Positions 7,812 through 16,843 of a stretch of DNA of 47,009 bases are shown in pieces. This stretch comes from Proteiniborus ethanoligenes. GTDB lineage: Bacteria > Bacillota > Clostridia > Tissierellales > Proteiniboraceae. The notes below the pieces were generated by a model, which was not told the origin of the DNA, did no database searches, and saw nothing but the letters and a program-made list of their open reading frames with translations. Location: NCBI RefSeq assembly GCF_900107485.1, contig NZ_FNQE01000029.1, forward strand, positions 1 to 47,009, given 5' to 3'. Every line of letters starts with the position of its first letter. Position 1 is the first letter of the stretch. The position numbers and the translations under genes were made by a program.

Positions 7812-9098
7812 ATGCGCCTAGAAATAGGTAATATTATCATTAAGGATGTTCAATTTGGCGACAAAACAAAGGTAGAAAATGGTATTTTGTTTGTCAACAA
7901 GGAGGAGCTTATTGCAAGAATAAGCGATGATGACAACATTAAAAGTGTGGATGTAGAGTTGGCAAGACCAGGTGAAAGCGTAAGAATTACTCCTGTTAAG
8001 GACGTTATTGAACCGAGAGTTAAGGCTGAAGGTCCTGGTGGAATTTTCCCAGGAGTACTTTCTAAGGTTCAAACAGTTGGAACAGGTAGAACCCATGTGC
8101 TAAAAGGTGCAGCAGTTGTTACGACAGGAAAGGTGGTTGCATTCCAAGAAGGTATTATAGACATGACTGGACCTGGAGCAGATTACACACCATTCTCTCA
8201 AACTAATAATGTTGTTTTAGTTATTCAACCAAGAGATGGTTTAAAACAGCATGAGCATGAAAAAGCTATTAGATTTGCGGGATTAAAAGCTGCTGCTTAT
8301 CTTGGAGAAGCAGGTAAAGAAGTAACACCAAATGAAGTAAAGGTATATGAAACGCTACCATTACTTCAAGGAATTCAAAAATATCCTGAACTCCCAAAGG
8401 TAGCATATGTACTGATGCTTCAAAGCCAAGGCTTGATGCATGATACTTATGTTTATGGTGTTGACGCTAAACAAACCTTATCTACACTGATTTACCCAAC
8501 AGAGCTTTTAGATGGTGCTATCATAAGTGGTAACTGTGTTTCTGCTTGTGACAAGAATACTACTTATCACCACTTAAACAACCCAGTTGTTCACGACTTA
8601 TTTGAAAGACATGGAAAAGAACTAAACTTTGTTGGAGTAATTATAACAAATGAAAATGTTTACTTAGCGGATAAGGAAAGATCATCAGATTGGTCTGCAA
8701 AATTAGCAGAATATCTTGGTGTTGATGGTGTCATCATATCACAGGAAGGATTTGGAAATCCAGATACTGACTTAATCATGAACTGCAAAAAAATAGAACA
8801 AAAAGGCATAAAGACTGTAATCGTAACTGACGAATATGCAGGTAGAGATGGAGCATCTCAATCATTAGCTGATGCTGATCCGCTAGCAAATGCAGTTGTT
8901 ACAGGTGGAAATGCTAACGAAGTAATAGAACTACCAGCACTAGAAAAGGTTATTGGATATCTTGATCCAGTAAATACAATTGCTGGTGGATTTGATGGAA
9001 GTTTAAGAGAAGATGGTTCTATAGTAGTAGAGCTTCAAGCTATTACAGGTGCTACAAATGAGCTTGGCTTCAATAAACTAACAGCAAGAGGATTCTAA
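7812..9098 (+). CDS. grdE: Glycine reductase component B, alpha/beta precursor GrdE
   Basis: This 428-residue proprotein starts at ATG 7812 after AAGAGGAGGTGA. GrdE is known to cleave itself before a cysteine, producing two subunits and a catalytic pyruvoyl group that binds the amino group of glycine. The cleavage context is visible as IISGNCVSACDKN, with the candidate Cys at residue 242 after Asn241. The C-terminal part carries VIVTDEYAGRDGASQSLAD and GGNANEVIELP. Together with GrdB it forms component B. The length is normal for the family and nothing looks disrupted. Confidence 0.95.
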   Translation: MRLEIGNIIIKDVQFGDKTKVENGILFVNKEELIARISDDDNIKSVDVELARPGESVRITPVKDVIEPRVKAEGPGGIFPGVLSKVQTVGTGRTHVLKGAAVVTTGKVVAFQEGIIDMTGPGADYTPFSQTNNVVLVIQPRDGLKQHEHEKAIRFAGLKAAAYLGEAGKEVTPNEVKVYETLPLLQGIQKYPELPKVAYVLMLQSQGLMHDTYVYGVDAKQTLSTLIYPTELLDGAIISGNCVSACDKNTTYHHLNNPVVHDLFERHGKELNFVGVIITNENVYLADKERSSDWSAKLAEYLGVDGVIISQEGFGNPDTDLIMNCKKIEQKGIKTVIVTDEYAGRDGASQSLADADPLANAVVTGGNANEVIELPALEKVIGYLDPVNTIAGGFDGSLREDGSIVVELQAITGATNELGFNKLTARGF

Positions 9099-9143
9099 AC
9101 AAACATAAATATATTTAAACAAAAACTGAAAGGAAGTGTGAAG

Positions 9144-9620
9144 ATGGGACTATTTGATGGCAAAAAAGTTATCGTAATAGGCGATAGAGATGGTATACCA
9201 GCTCCAGCTGTCGAAGAATGTTTAAAGACGACTAACGCAGAAGTAGTTTTCGCATCTACAGAGTGTTTTGTCTGAACGGCTGCAGGAGCAATGGACCTAG
9301 AGAATCAACAAAGAGTTAAGGATTTAACAGAAAAGCACGGTGCAGAGAATATTATCGTTCTTTTAGGTGCTGCTGAAGGTGAAGCTGCAGGTTTAGCAGC
9401 TGAAACAGTTACAGCAGGAGATCCAACTTTTGCAGGTCCATTGGCAGGAGTCCAGTTAGGACTCAGAGTTTACCACGTTGTAGAACCAGAAGTTAAGGAT
9501 GAATTTGATGCAGACGTTTATGATGAGCAAATAGGCATGATGGAAATGGTTCTAGATGTTGATGAAATAATTGAAGAAGTAAGTTCAATAAGAAATGAAT
9601 ATGGAAAATTTAATGATTAA
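9144..9620 (+). CDS. grdA: Glycine reductase selenoprotein A (UGA = selenocysteine at residue 44)
   Basis: Reading the in-frame TGA at 9273-9275 as selenocysteine gives a 158-residue protein of exactly family type. It starts [17 protein letters not shown], has the redox centre ECFVU with Cys41 and Sec44, then [12 protein letters not shown]. The start at ATG 9144 follows AAAGGAAGTG. GrdA attacks the pyruvoyl-bound glycine imine product from component B, forming a carboxymethyl-selenoether that component C converts to acetyl phosphate. It lies 45 bases after grdE and 36 before grdB. A gene caller treating TGA as stop would miss the first 43 residues. Confidence 0.96.
9273..9275 (+). other. UGA selenocysteine codon of grdA
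   Basis: TGA stands in frame between GTC and ACG in the motif C-F-V-U-T. The flanking protein is conserved on both sides, so this is recoding and not a stop. I see no hairpin downstream as clear as the one in grdB. Confidence 0.93.
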
Positions 9621-9656
9621 ATAAAACTACCCAAAAATACGAGAGGGGGGATACTA

Positions 9657-10967
9657 ATGAGTAAAATAAAAGTTGTTCATTATATCAACCAATTCTTTGC
9701 TGGAATAGGTGGAGAAGAAAAGGCTGATTATAAACCAGAAGTAAGAGAAACAGTAGTTGGACCAGGAATGGCATTTAATCAAAGTTTTGGTGATGAAGCT
9801 GAAATAGTTGCAACAATTATTTGCGGTGACTCTTACTTTAACGAAAACCTAGAAGAAGCAAAAGCAGAAGTAATTAGCATGATTAAGAAATATAATCCAG
9901 ACTTATTCATTGCTGGACCAGCCTTTAATGCAGGTAGATATGGTGTTGCGTGTGGAACAATCACTGATGCTGTAAAAAATGAACTAGGAATCCCTGTTTT
10001 AACTGGTATGTACATTGAAAATCCTGGCGCTGATATGTTTAAGAAAAGTGTTTATATTGTAGAAACAAAAAATAATGCGGCAGGAATGAGATCAGCAGTA
10101 AAAGATATGGCAAAGTTAGCTCTTAAATTGGCTAAAGGTGAAGAAATAGGTTCACCAGCAGATGAAGGGTATATACCTAGAGGTATTAGAAGAAATGTTT
10201 TTGTTGATAAGAGAGGTTCTGAAAGAGCTGTTGACATGCTTATTAACAAGCTTAAAGGAGAAGAATTCGTTACAGAGTTCCCAATGCCTGATTTCGATAG
10301 AGTAGATCCAAATCCAGCAGTTAAAGATATTACTAAAGCTAAAATCGCCCTAGTAACTTCCGGCGGTATAGTTCCAAAAGGAAATCCTGATCATATTGAA
10401 TCTTCAAGTGCTTCTAAGTACGGAAAATATGATATTGCTGGAGTAGAAGATTTAACAGAAGAAACTTATGAAACAGCTCATGGTGGTTATGACCCTGTAT
10501 ATGCAAATATTGATGCTGACAGAGTTTTACCTGTAGATGTTCTTAGGGATCTAGAGAAGGAAGGAAAAATTGGAGAACTTCATAGATACTTCTACACTAC
10601 TGTAGGAAATGGTACAGCAGTTGCAAGCTCAAAAGCTTTTGCAGCAGAGTTTGCTAAAGAACTGAAAGCTGATGGCGTGGATGCAGTTATATTAACCTCC
10701 ACCTGAGGCACTTGTACACGTTGCGGTGCAACGATGGTTAAAGAAGTTGAGAGAGCAGGTATTCCAGTTGTTCATATGTGTACTGTAGTGCCAATCTCAT
10801 TGACTGTAGGTGCTAACAGAATAGTTCCAACTATAGCTATACCACATCCACTTGGGAATCCAAGCTTAGAGAAAGCAGAAGAAAAGAAATTAAGAAGAAA
10901 ATTAGTTGAAAAAGCACTAGAAGCTTTAACAACTGAAGTGGAAGGTCAAACAGTTTTTGATAAATAA
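9657..10967 (+). CDS. grdB: Glycine reductase component B gamma subunit, selenoprotein GrdB (Sec350)
   Basis: The full reading frame through TGA 10704-10706 gives 436 residues, normal for GrdB. It starts MSKIKVVHYINQFFAGIGGE after a GAGAGGGGGG site. The redox motif is TSTUGTCTRCGATMV with Sec350 and Cys353. GrdB carries the selenocysteine of the substrate-specific component B and, with pyruvoyl-containing GrdE, activates glycine for transfer to GrdA. ANIDADRVLPVDVLRDLEKE and the C-terminal VPISLTVGANRIVP are further family features. Ignoring recoding would split it into two false genes. Confidence 0.96.
10704..10706 (+). other. UGA selenocysteine codon of grdB
   Basis: In-frame TGA inside the conserved U-G-T-C redox motif, followed at the right distance by a SECIS-like hairpin (10719-10733). 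Confidence 0.95.
10719..10733 (+). other. Bacterial SECIS-like hairpin of grdB
   Basis: CGTTGC pairs perfectly with GCAACG around the loop GGT. The loop begins 18 bases after the UGA, the same distance as in the Escherichia coli fdhF element as I recall it, and carries the GGU that SelB recognises there. Confidence 0.7.
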
Positions 10968-10971
10968 TTGT

Positions 10972-11097
10972 GCTGGCTGCGATTCGCAGCTAGCAGTTGC
11001 AAAAGCAAATAAAAGGGTGGTGTTTATTCATCACCCTTTTATAAGCCATAGCTTAGTAGCTAAAGACTATTTATAGTATGTAGCTGCCAGCTGCGAG
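10972..11097. repeat. Small MITE/REP-like inverted-repeat element between grdB and grdC
   Basis: TTCGCAGCTAGCAGTTGC (10983-11000) and the complement of 11080-11097 (CTCGCAGCTGGCAGCTAC) match at 14 of 18 positions and face each other. The left end also forms its own palindrome GCTGCGATTCGCAGC (10976-10990). A terminator hairpin lies between the two arms. Confidence 0.4.
11011..11040 (+). terminator. Terminator-like hairpin after grdB
   Basis: AAAAGGGTGGTG pairs with CATCACCCTTTT through a 6-base loop. The 3' arm ends in Ts. It may lower expression of grdC and grdD relative to grdA and grdB. Confidence 0.65.
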
Positions 11098-11147
11098 TCA
11101 ATAACAATAAATAATAATAATTTTTAATTATTTTGGAGGTGAAGTGT

Positions 11148-12686
11148 ATGTCATTCCCAGTAGTAAAAGGTGCTGGTTACATACTAGCACACACACCAGA
11201 TATGGTATTACACAATGGTACAACACAAACTTCAGAAAGAGTTATCAATCCTAACTCAGATTATTTAAAAGAGCTCCCAAAGCATTTGCGTAGCTTTGAA
11301 GAAGTAGTAAGCTATCCACCTAACCAAACCTATATTGGGTCATTAAATCCACAAGAATTGGCAAAATATGAAATGCCATGGTATGACAAAAAAGTTGAGG
11401 GTGCTGAAAGATTTGGTGAGCTAGGAGAAATAATGCCTCAAGATGAATTCATAGGTCTAATGCAAATGAGCGATGCTTTCGACCTAGTTAAACTAGAAAA
11501 ATCTTTTGCAGAAAGTGTGAAAGCTAAGCTTGCTAAGCATCCATTAATAAGAGAAGAATTATTAGCTAAGCTTAAAGAAGGAGACTCAATAGAAGATATT
11601 AAAAAGCAAATAGATGAGTATCATGCAGAGGCTATTTACCATGACAATGAAATAGTTGGATGTGTAAAGAGAGCTCATGAAATAGATATTAATCTAAATG
11701 CTCATACAATATTTGAAAACTTAGTAGTTAAAGCATCTGGTGCTCTTGCACTAATGAATCTATTAGACAAAAATGGAATAGATGCAAATGATATAGAATA
11801 TGTAATTGAATGCTCTGAAGAAGCATGTGGAGATATGAATCAAAGAGGCGGAGGCAACTTTGCAAAGGCTATAGCAGAAATGGTAGGCTGTAACAATGCT
11901 ACTGGCTCAGATACTAGAGGATTTTGTGCAGCACCAACACACTCATTAATCGAAGCTGCTGCGCTAGTACAAGCGGGAGTATACCAAAATGTAGTTATTG
12001 TAGCAGGTGGAGCAACAGCTAAGCTAGGCATGAATGGTAAAGACCACGTTAAGAAAGGTTTACCTATACTAGAAGATGCAGTTGCAGGATTTGCAGTTTT
12101 AGTAAGCAAAAACGATGGAATAAATCCAATTTTAAGAACTGACTTAGTAGGTCGACATACTGTGGGTACAGGTTCTTCACCACAGGCTGTTATAACTTCA
12201 CTAATAACGACTCCATTAGATAAAGGAAACCTAAAGATAACTGATATAGATAAATACTCTGTTGAAATGCAAAACCCAGATATAACTAAACCAGCAGGAG
12301 CAGGAGATGTACCTGCTGCAAACTACAAAATGATAGCTGCACTTGGAGTAAAAAGAGGCGAGCTCGAAAGAGCAGATGTAGCAACCTTTGGAGATAAACA
12401 TGGTTTGCCAGGATGGGCTCCAACTCAAGGACACATTCCATCAGGAGTTCCGTATGTTGGATTTGGTAGAGAGGCTATGCTTAATGGAGAAATAGATAAA
12501 GCTATGATAGTTGGAAAAGGTAGCTTGTTCTTAGGACGTATGACAAATTTATTTGATGGCGTATCTATAGTTATGGAAAAGAACAGTGGAAAAGTTGAGG
12601 ATGCTAAAGGCGTTTCAGAAGAAGAGGTTAAAAAATTAGTAGCAGAGGCTATGAGAGAATTTGCGTCACATCTATTAGGAAATTAG
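11148..12686 (+). CDS. grdC: Glycine reductase component C beta subunit GrdC
   Basis: This 512-residue protein starts at ATG 11148 after TTGGAGGTGA. It has a thiolase/FabH-like core: SEEACGDMNQRGGG, GSDTRGFCAAPTHSLIEAAA with Cys260, and VVIVAGGATAKLGMNG. Component C accepts the carboxymethyl group carried on the GrdA selenocysteine and releases acetyl phosphate. GrdC pairs with GrdD, which begins 11 bases downstream. The beginning MSFPVVKGAGYILAHTPDMV is typical of the family and supports the chosen start. Confidence 0.94.
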   Translation: MSFPVVKGAGYILAHTPDMVLHNGTTQTSERVINPNSDYLKELPKHLRSFEEVVSYPPNQTYIGSLNPQELAKYEMPWYDKKVEGAERFGELGEIMPQDEFIGLMQMSDAFDLVKLEKSFAESVKAKLAKHPLIREELLAKLKEGDSIEDIKKQIDEYHAEAIYHDNEIVGCVKRAHEIDINLNAHTIFENLVVKASGALALMNLLDKNGIDANDIEYVIECSEEACGDMNQRGGGNFAKAIAEMVGCNNATGSDTRGFCAAPTHSLIEAAALVQAGVYQNVVIVAGGATAKLGMNGKDHVKKGLPILEDAVAGFAVLVSKNDGINPILRTDLVGRHTVGTGSSPQAVITSLITTPLDKGNLKITDIDKYSVEMQNPDITKPAGAGDVPAANYKMIAALGVKRGELERADVATFGDKHGLPGWAPTQGHIPSGVPYVGFGREAMLNGEIDKAMIVGKGSLFLGRMTNLFDGVSIVMEKNSGKVEDAKGVSEEEVKKLVAEAMREFASHLLGN

Positions 12687-12697
12687 AGGTGATATAA

Positions 12698-13882
12698 ATG
12701 TCAGAAAATATCAAAAATATAATAGGAAAAGTATTTAATGATATAGCAGATGCTGTAGAAACTGGACAATTTGGTCAAAGAGTAAAGGTGGGCATCACTG
12801 TATTGGGCAGCGAGCATGGTGTAGAAAACATCATAAAGGGAGCCGAGCTAGCTCAAAAAAGAAATTCTACAATTGAAGTGGTTCTAATTGGACCAAAGGT
12901 AGAAACAGAGCTTAAAATATATGAAGCTAATACAGAAGAAGAACAGCATAAGAGAATGGAAGAGCTTTTAGATAGTGGTGAAATTAAAAGTGCTGTTACA
13001 ATGCACTACACATTCCCATTAGGAGTATCTACTGTAGGTAGAGTAATTACACCGGGTAAAGGGAGAGAAATGTACCTAGCTACTACTACAGGGACTTCAT
13101 CTGCACATAGAGTAGAAGGCATGATAAAAAATGCTTTATATGGAATAATCACTGCAAAAGCAATGGGAATTAAAAACCCGACAGTAGGTCTTTTAAATGT
13201 AGATGGAGTAAGACAAGTTGAGAGAGCCTTAAATGAGCTAAAAGCCAATGGCTATGATTTTAGCTATGCTGAAACCATGAGATCAGATGGTGGTGCAGTT
13301 ATGAGAGGAAACGACTTATTAACAGGCACACCAGATGTAATGGTAACTGACTCATTAACTGGAAATCTACTTATGAAAATATTTTCATCATACTCTACAG
13401 GTGGAGATTATGAAGCTTTAGGCTTTGGATATGGACCTGGTATTGGGGAGGATTATGAGAGAACTATCCTTATATTATCAAGGGCATCAGGAGTTCCAGT
13501 TGTAGCCAATGCAATAGAGTTCGCTGGTGAGCTTGCAAAAGGCAAGGTTGATAAAATATCAAAAGAAGAGTTTGCTAAAGCAAACAGTGCAAAGCTTCAA
13601 GACATTCTGAAAGGCTTAAAAAAGGATAACAAAAAAGAAAGCTCCGATGAGCAAATGGAAGTAGTGGCTCCTGATAAAGAAATAGTAACAGGTTCAATCT
13701 CAGGAGTAGACATCATGGAGCTAGAAGACGCAGTTATTGAGTTATGGAAAAAAGGCATATATGCTGAAAGTGGAATGGGCTGTACTGGTCCAATAGTAAT
13801 GGTTAATGAGGCTAAGGTGGATCTTGCAGTTGAAGTTCTTACAAAGGCAGGATATATTGCAGAAGGCTCAAACCCATGTTAA
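12698..13882 (+). CDS. grdD: Glycine reductase component C alpha subunit GrdD
   Basis: This 394-residue protein has a PlsX/phosphotransacetylase-like fold and starts after AGAGGTGA. VGITVLGSEHGVENIIKGAE at the start and GFGYGPGIGEDYERTILILS in the middle are family features. The C-terminal ESGMGCTGPIVMVNEAKV contains Cys362, the likely site of the acetyl thioester before phosphorolysis. With GrdC it makes acetyl phosphate, which acetate kinase then uses to form ATP. It is the last gene of the cluster; a long palindrome follows. Confidence 0.94.
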   Translation: MSENIKNIIGKVFNDIADAVETGQFGQRVKVGITVLGSEHGVENIIKGAELAQKRNSTIEVVLIGPKVETELKIYEANTEEEQHKRMEELLDSGEIKSAVTMHYTFPLGVSTVGRVITPGKGREMYLATTTGTSSAHRVEGMIKNALYGIITAKAMGIKNPTVGLLNVDGVRQVERALNELKANGYDFSYAETMRSDGGAVMRGNDLLTGTPDVMVTDSLTGNLLMKIFSSYSTGGDYEALGFGYGPGIGEDYERTILILSRASGVPVVANAIEFAGELAKGKVDKISKEEFAKANSAKLQDILKGLKKDNKKESSDEQMEVVAPDKEIVTGSISGVDIMELEDAVIELWKKGIYAESGMGCTGPIVMVNEAKVDLAVEVLTKAGYIAEGSNPC

Positions 13883-13896
13883 CAAACTAAATAGAA

Positions 13897-13932
13897 CTAT
13901 AGAACCGAGAATAATTATTCTCGGTTCTATAG
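13897..13932. terminator. Perfect 36-bp palindrome closing the grd cluster
   Basis: CTATAGAACCGAGAATAA is followed immediately by its exact complement. The RNA would form a very stable hairpin able to end transcription or protect the 3' end, although no T run follows. Confidence 0.7.
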
Positions 13933-14011
13933 CCTCTATATAATGAGTAAAATGCAAATTTGGAGCATATAGTAATTATTAAGATGAATTAATTTTTAAA
14001 ATAAAAAAGGG

Positions 14012-14040
14012 TTTTCACGATTTGTGTAGAATATTATAAT
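14012..14040 (+). promoter_or_regulatory. Promoter of the BMP transporter operon
   Basis: TTTTCA and a consensus TATAAT are 17 bases apart, about 70 bases before the lipoprotein start. Confidence 0.5.
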
Positions 14041-14111
14041 TGTTGTTGGTAAAACAAAAACAACACAGATAATACATAAAAATATTATAATAATTACAAG
14101 GGGGATTTAAG

Positions 14112-15194
14112 ATGACAAAAAAATTACTAGCATTAACATTAGTAACTGTTTTAGTGTTATCCTTAGCAATCGGATGTACTCCAAAAACAGAACAACCAGC
14201 ACAACCAGATCAATCAAATGAACAACCTGGAGATAATCAAGCTCAACCAGAAGCTCCTAAAGATGATAAGAAATTTGTAGTAGGTATGATAACAGATACG
14301 GGTGGATTAGGTGACCAATCATTTAACGATTCAGCTTGGGCTGGACTTAAAAAAGCAGAATCAGAATTAGGCGTAGAAGCAAAGGTTTTAGAGTCACAAT
14401 CAGCTGATGACTATGGCCCAAACCTAACTAGCTTCTCAGAATCAGGTGCAGACCTAGTAATAGGAGTAGGATTCCTATTTGAGGAAAGCATGAAGGCTGC
14501 AGCAGAACAGTTCCCACAGCAAAAATTTGCAGTGGTTGACACTGTTATAGATGCTCCAAACGTAGCATCACTTACATTTGCTAACCACGAAGGTTCATAC
14601 CTAGTAGGTGTAGCAGCAGGATTAACTACAAAATCCAATAAAATAGGCTTTATTGGTGGTATGAAATTCCCTCTAATCGAAGAATTTGAGTATGGATTTA
14701 GAGCTGGAGTAAAAGCAGTTAATCCAAATGCAGAAGTATTTGTTCAATATGCAGATTCATTTGATGACTCAGCAAAAGGTAAAGAAATAGCACTTGCTCA
14801 ACATCAAATGGGTGCAGACGTTATATATCATGCTGCAGGTGGAGTTGGCGTTGGATTAATGCAAGCAGCTGAAGAAAAAGGCTTCTGGGCAATAGGAGTT
14901 GACCAAGACCAATCAGCATTAGCTCCAGAGCATGTTCTATGTTCAGCAATTAAGAGAGTTGATACATCTACATTTGAAATAACTAAAACTGCTAAAGAAG
15001 GAACATTTGAAGGCGGTAAAGTGTACACATTTGATGTTAGCAACGATGGTATGGGATATAGTGACAATGCAGGCAACTTACCAGAAGATGTTAAGGCTAT
15101 AATGGAAACACATAAACAAGCTATAATCGATGGCAAAATAGTTGTTCCTAAGATAGAAGCAGAATTTACAGCTTTTGAAGCGCCACAATTATAA
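14112..15194 (+). CDS. BMP-family nucleoside-binding lipoprotein
   Basis: This 360-residue lipoprotein has a signal peptide ending in the lipobox LAIGC (Cys near residue 22). A linker rich in Gln, Pro and Asp follows to about residue 55, then a type I periplasmic-binding domain starting KFVVGMITDTGGLGDQSFND. That opening is typical of basic-membrane-protein binders such as NupN, PnrA and BmpA, which bind purine nucleosides. GGVGVGLMQAAEEKGFWAIG and IGVDQDQSALAPEHV are further family features. It would deliver nucleosides to the ATPase and permeases encoded downstream. A hairpin between it and the ATPase gene suggests that it is made in excess. Confidence 0.9.
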   Translation: MTKKLLALTLVTVLVLSLAIGCTPKTEQPAQPDQSNEQPGDNQAQPEAPKDDKKFVVGMITDTGGLGDQSFNDSAWAGLKKAESELGVEAKVLESQSADDYGPNLTSFSESGADLVIGVGFLFEESMKAAAEQFPQQKFAVVDTVIDAPNVASLTFANHEGSYLVGVAAGLTTKSNKIGFIGGMKFPLIEEFEYGFRAGVKAVNPNAEVFVQYADSFDDSAKGKEIALAQHQMGADVIYHAAGGVGVGLMQAAEEKGFWAIGVDQDQSALAPEHVLCSAIKRVDTSTFEITKTAKEGTFEGGKVYTFDVSNDGMGYSDNAGNLPEDVKAIMETHKQAIIDGKIVVPKIEAEFTAFEAPQL

Positions 15195-15247
15195 TATCCA
15201 TATTATATAATATTGAAAATAGGATATAAAAAAAGTATAATCATACT

Positions 15248-15280
15248 AGGTCAGGTGTTAAACCATCTGACCTTTATTTT
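15248..15280 (+). terminator. Attenuating terminator between binding protein and ATPase genes
   Basis: AGGTCAGGTG (15248-15257) pairs with CATCTGACCT (with one G-T pair), and TTTATTTT follows. Partial termination here would give more lipoprotein than ATPase. Confidence 0.75.
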
Positions 15281-15295
15281 CTATAAAAGGAGGGA

Positions 15296-16822
15296 ATGAG
15301 CTTGGACTATGTAGTAGAGATGAAGAATATTACCAAAATATTTCCTGGAGTAGTAGCTAATGACAATGTGGATTTCACATTAAAAAAAGGGGAAACACAT
15401 GTATTATTAGGAGAAAACGGCGCAGGTAAAACTACTCTAATGAATATATTGTACGGTCTATATTTACCTACATCGGGAGAAATCTATATTCATGGTGAAA
15501 AAGTCAGCATCGATAACCCTAATATAGCAATTGAAAAAGGTATAGGGATGGTACATCAACATTTCATGCTTGTTCAACCATTTACTATTGCCGAAAACAT
15601 AATACTCGGTACAGAGCCTTCGAAGTTTTTTGGTCTTAATCTAGATATGAAAAAGGCTATTGAAGATGTAATAGAAATATCCGACAAATATGGACTAGCA
15701 GTGGATCCAAATGCAAAGATTCAAGATATTAGTGTAGGCATGCAGCAAAGAGTTGAGATATTAAAAGCTCTTTATAGAGGAGCGGACATTTTAATATTAG
15801 ACGAACCAACTGCTGTTCTTACTCCTCAAGAAATTGATGAACTAGGAGTAATATTAGACAATTTGAAGAATCAAGGCAAATCAATTATTTTGATTACCCA
15901 CAAGCTTAAAGAAGTAATGACTATGAGTGACAGAGTTACAGTTATTAGGAGAGGCAAGGTAATAGGTACACTTAATACCCAAGACACAAATACCGATGAA
16001 TTAGCAGAATTCATGGTAGGTAGAAAAGTAAATCTAGTGGTAGAAAAAGAAGATAAAGAACCTGGAGATGTAATACTTGAGGTTAAAAACCTAGAAGCTT
16101 TAGATAATAGACATTTACCAGCTTTAAAGGGATTAAGCTTTAATGTAAGGGCAGGAGAAATACTTGCTATAGCTGGAGTAGATGGTAATGGACAAACAGA
16201 GCTTGTAGAAGTTCTTACGCACCTTAGAAAAGCAAAGTCAGGAATCATAGAACTGAATGGAAAAGATATTGCTAAATGTAGTACAAAGGAAATTATAGAT
16301 ATTGGCGTAGGTCATATACCAGAGGATAGACACAAAAGAGGATTAGTCTTAAACCACTCTCTTGCAGAAAATATGATATTAGGAAATCACAGAGAAGAAC
16401 CTTATAGCAAAAATGGTATTATGGATTATAAAAAGATTCATGAGCATGCACTAGAGTTGATTAAAGAATTTGACGTAAGAACACCTAATGAAGAAGTTGC
16501 GGCAAAATCTCTATCAGGTGGTAATCAGCAAAAGGTAATTATAGCGAGAGAAATCAACAGAGATCCAATGTTATTAATTGCTTCCCAGCCTACTAGGGGA
16601 CTTGATGTTGGAGCTATTGAATTTGTTCATAGAAGAATTGTTGAACAAAGAAATAGAGGAAAGGCTGTTTTACTAGTTTCCCTAGAGCTAGATGAGGTTA
16701 TGGCACTAGCAGATAGAATAGCAGTTATTTATGATGGAAACATAGTAGGAATTGTAGATTCTAAGGATGCTACGGAAAGAAAGCTAGGTATAATGATGGC
16801 TGGAGGTAAAGCTGATGACTAG
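15296..16822 (+). CDS. Nucleoside ABC transporter ATP-binding protein (double ATPase)
   Basis: This 508-residue protein has two fused ABC domains. The first has Walker A GENGAGKTT, Q-loop MVHQHFM, and Walker B ILILDEPTAVLTPQE. The second has a divergent Walker A GVDGNGQTE, signature LSGGNQQK, and a Walker-B position reading LLIASQPTRGLDVGA, with Ser-Gln in place of Asp-Glu as is usual for this subfamily. It resembles NupO of the B. subtilis NupNOPQ nucleoside importer. It starts after AAAAGGAGGGA and would power the two permeases that follow. Confidence 0.92.
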   Translation: MSLDYVVEMKNITKIFPGVVANDNVDFTLKKGETHVLLGENGAGKTTLMNILYGLYLPTSGEIYIHGEKVSIDNPNIAIEKGIGMVHQHFMLVQPFTIAENIILGTEPSKFFGLNLDMKKAIEDVIEISDKYGLAVDPNAKIQDISVGMQQRVEILKALYRGADILILDEPTAVLTPQEIDELGVILDNLKNQGKSIILITHKLKEVMTMSDRVTVIRRGKVIGTLNTQDTNTDELAEFMVGRKVNLVVEKEDKEPGDVILEVKNLEALDNRHLPALKGLSFNVRAGEILAIAGVDGNGQTELVEVLTHLRKAKSGIIELNGKDIAKCSTKEIIDIGVGHIPEDRHKRGLVLNHSLAENMILGNHREEPYSKNGIMDYKKIHEHALELIKEFDVRTPNEEVAAKSLSGGNQQKVIIAREINRDPMLLIASQPTRGLDVGAIEFVHRRIVEQRNRGKAVLLVSLELDEVMALADRIAVIYDGNIVGIVDSKDATERKLGIMMAGGKADD

Positions 16823-16843
16823 TGAGAATAGAGAGGTGAGAAA

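Noticed and set aside
9291-9620. A short gene starting at ATG 9291
   Set aside because: It is the part of grdA after its selenocysteine codon; the conserved N-terminus with Cys41 lies upstream in the same frame.
10734-10967. A separate 77-residue gene after a stop codon in grdB
   Set aside because: The TGA is the selenocysteine codon of GrdB; a SECIS-like hairpin and conserved U-G-T-C motif support read-through.
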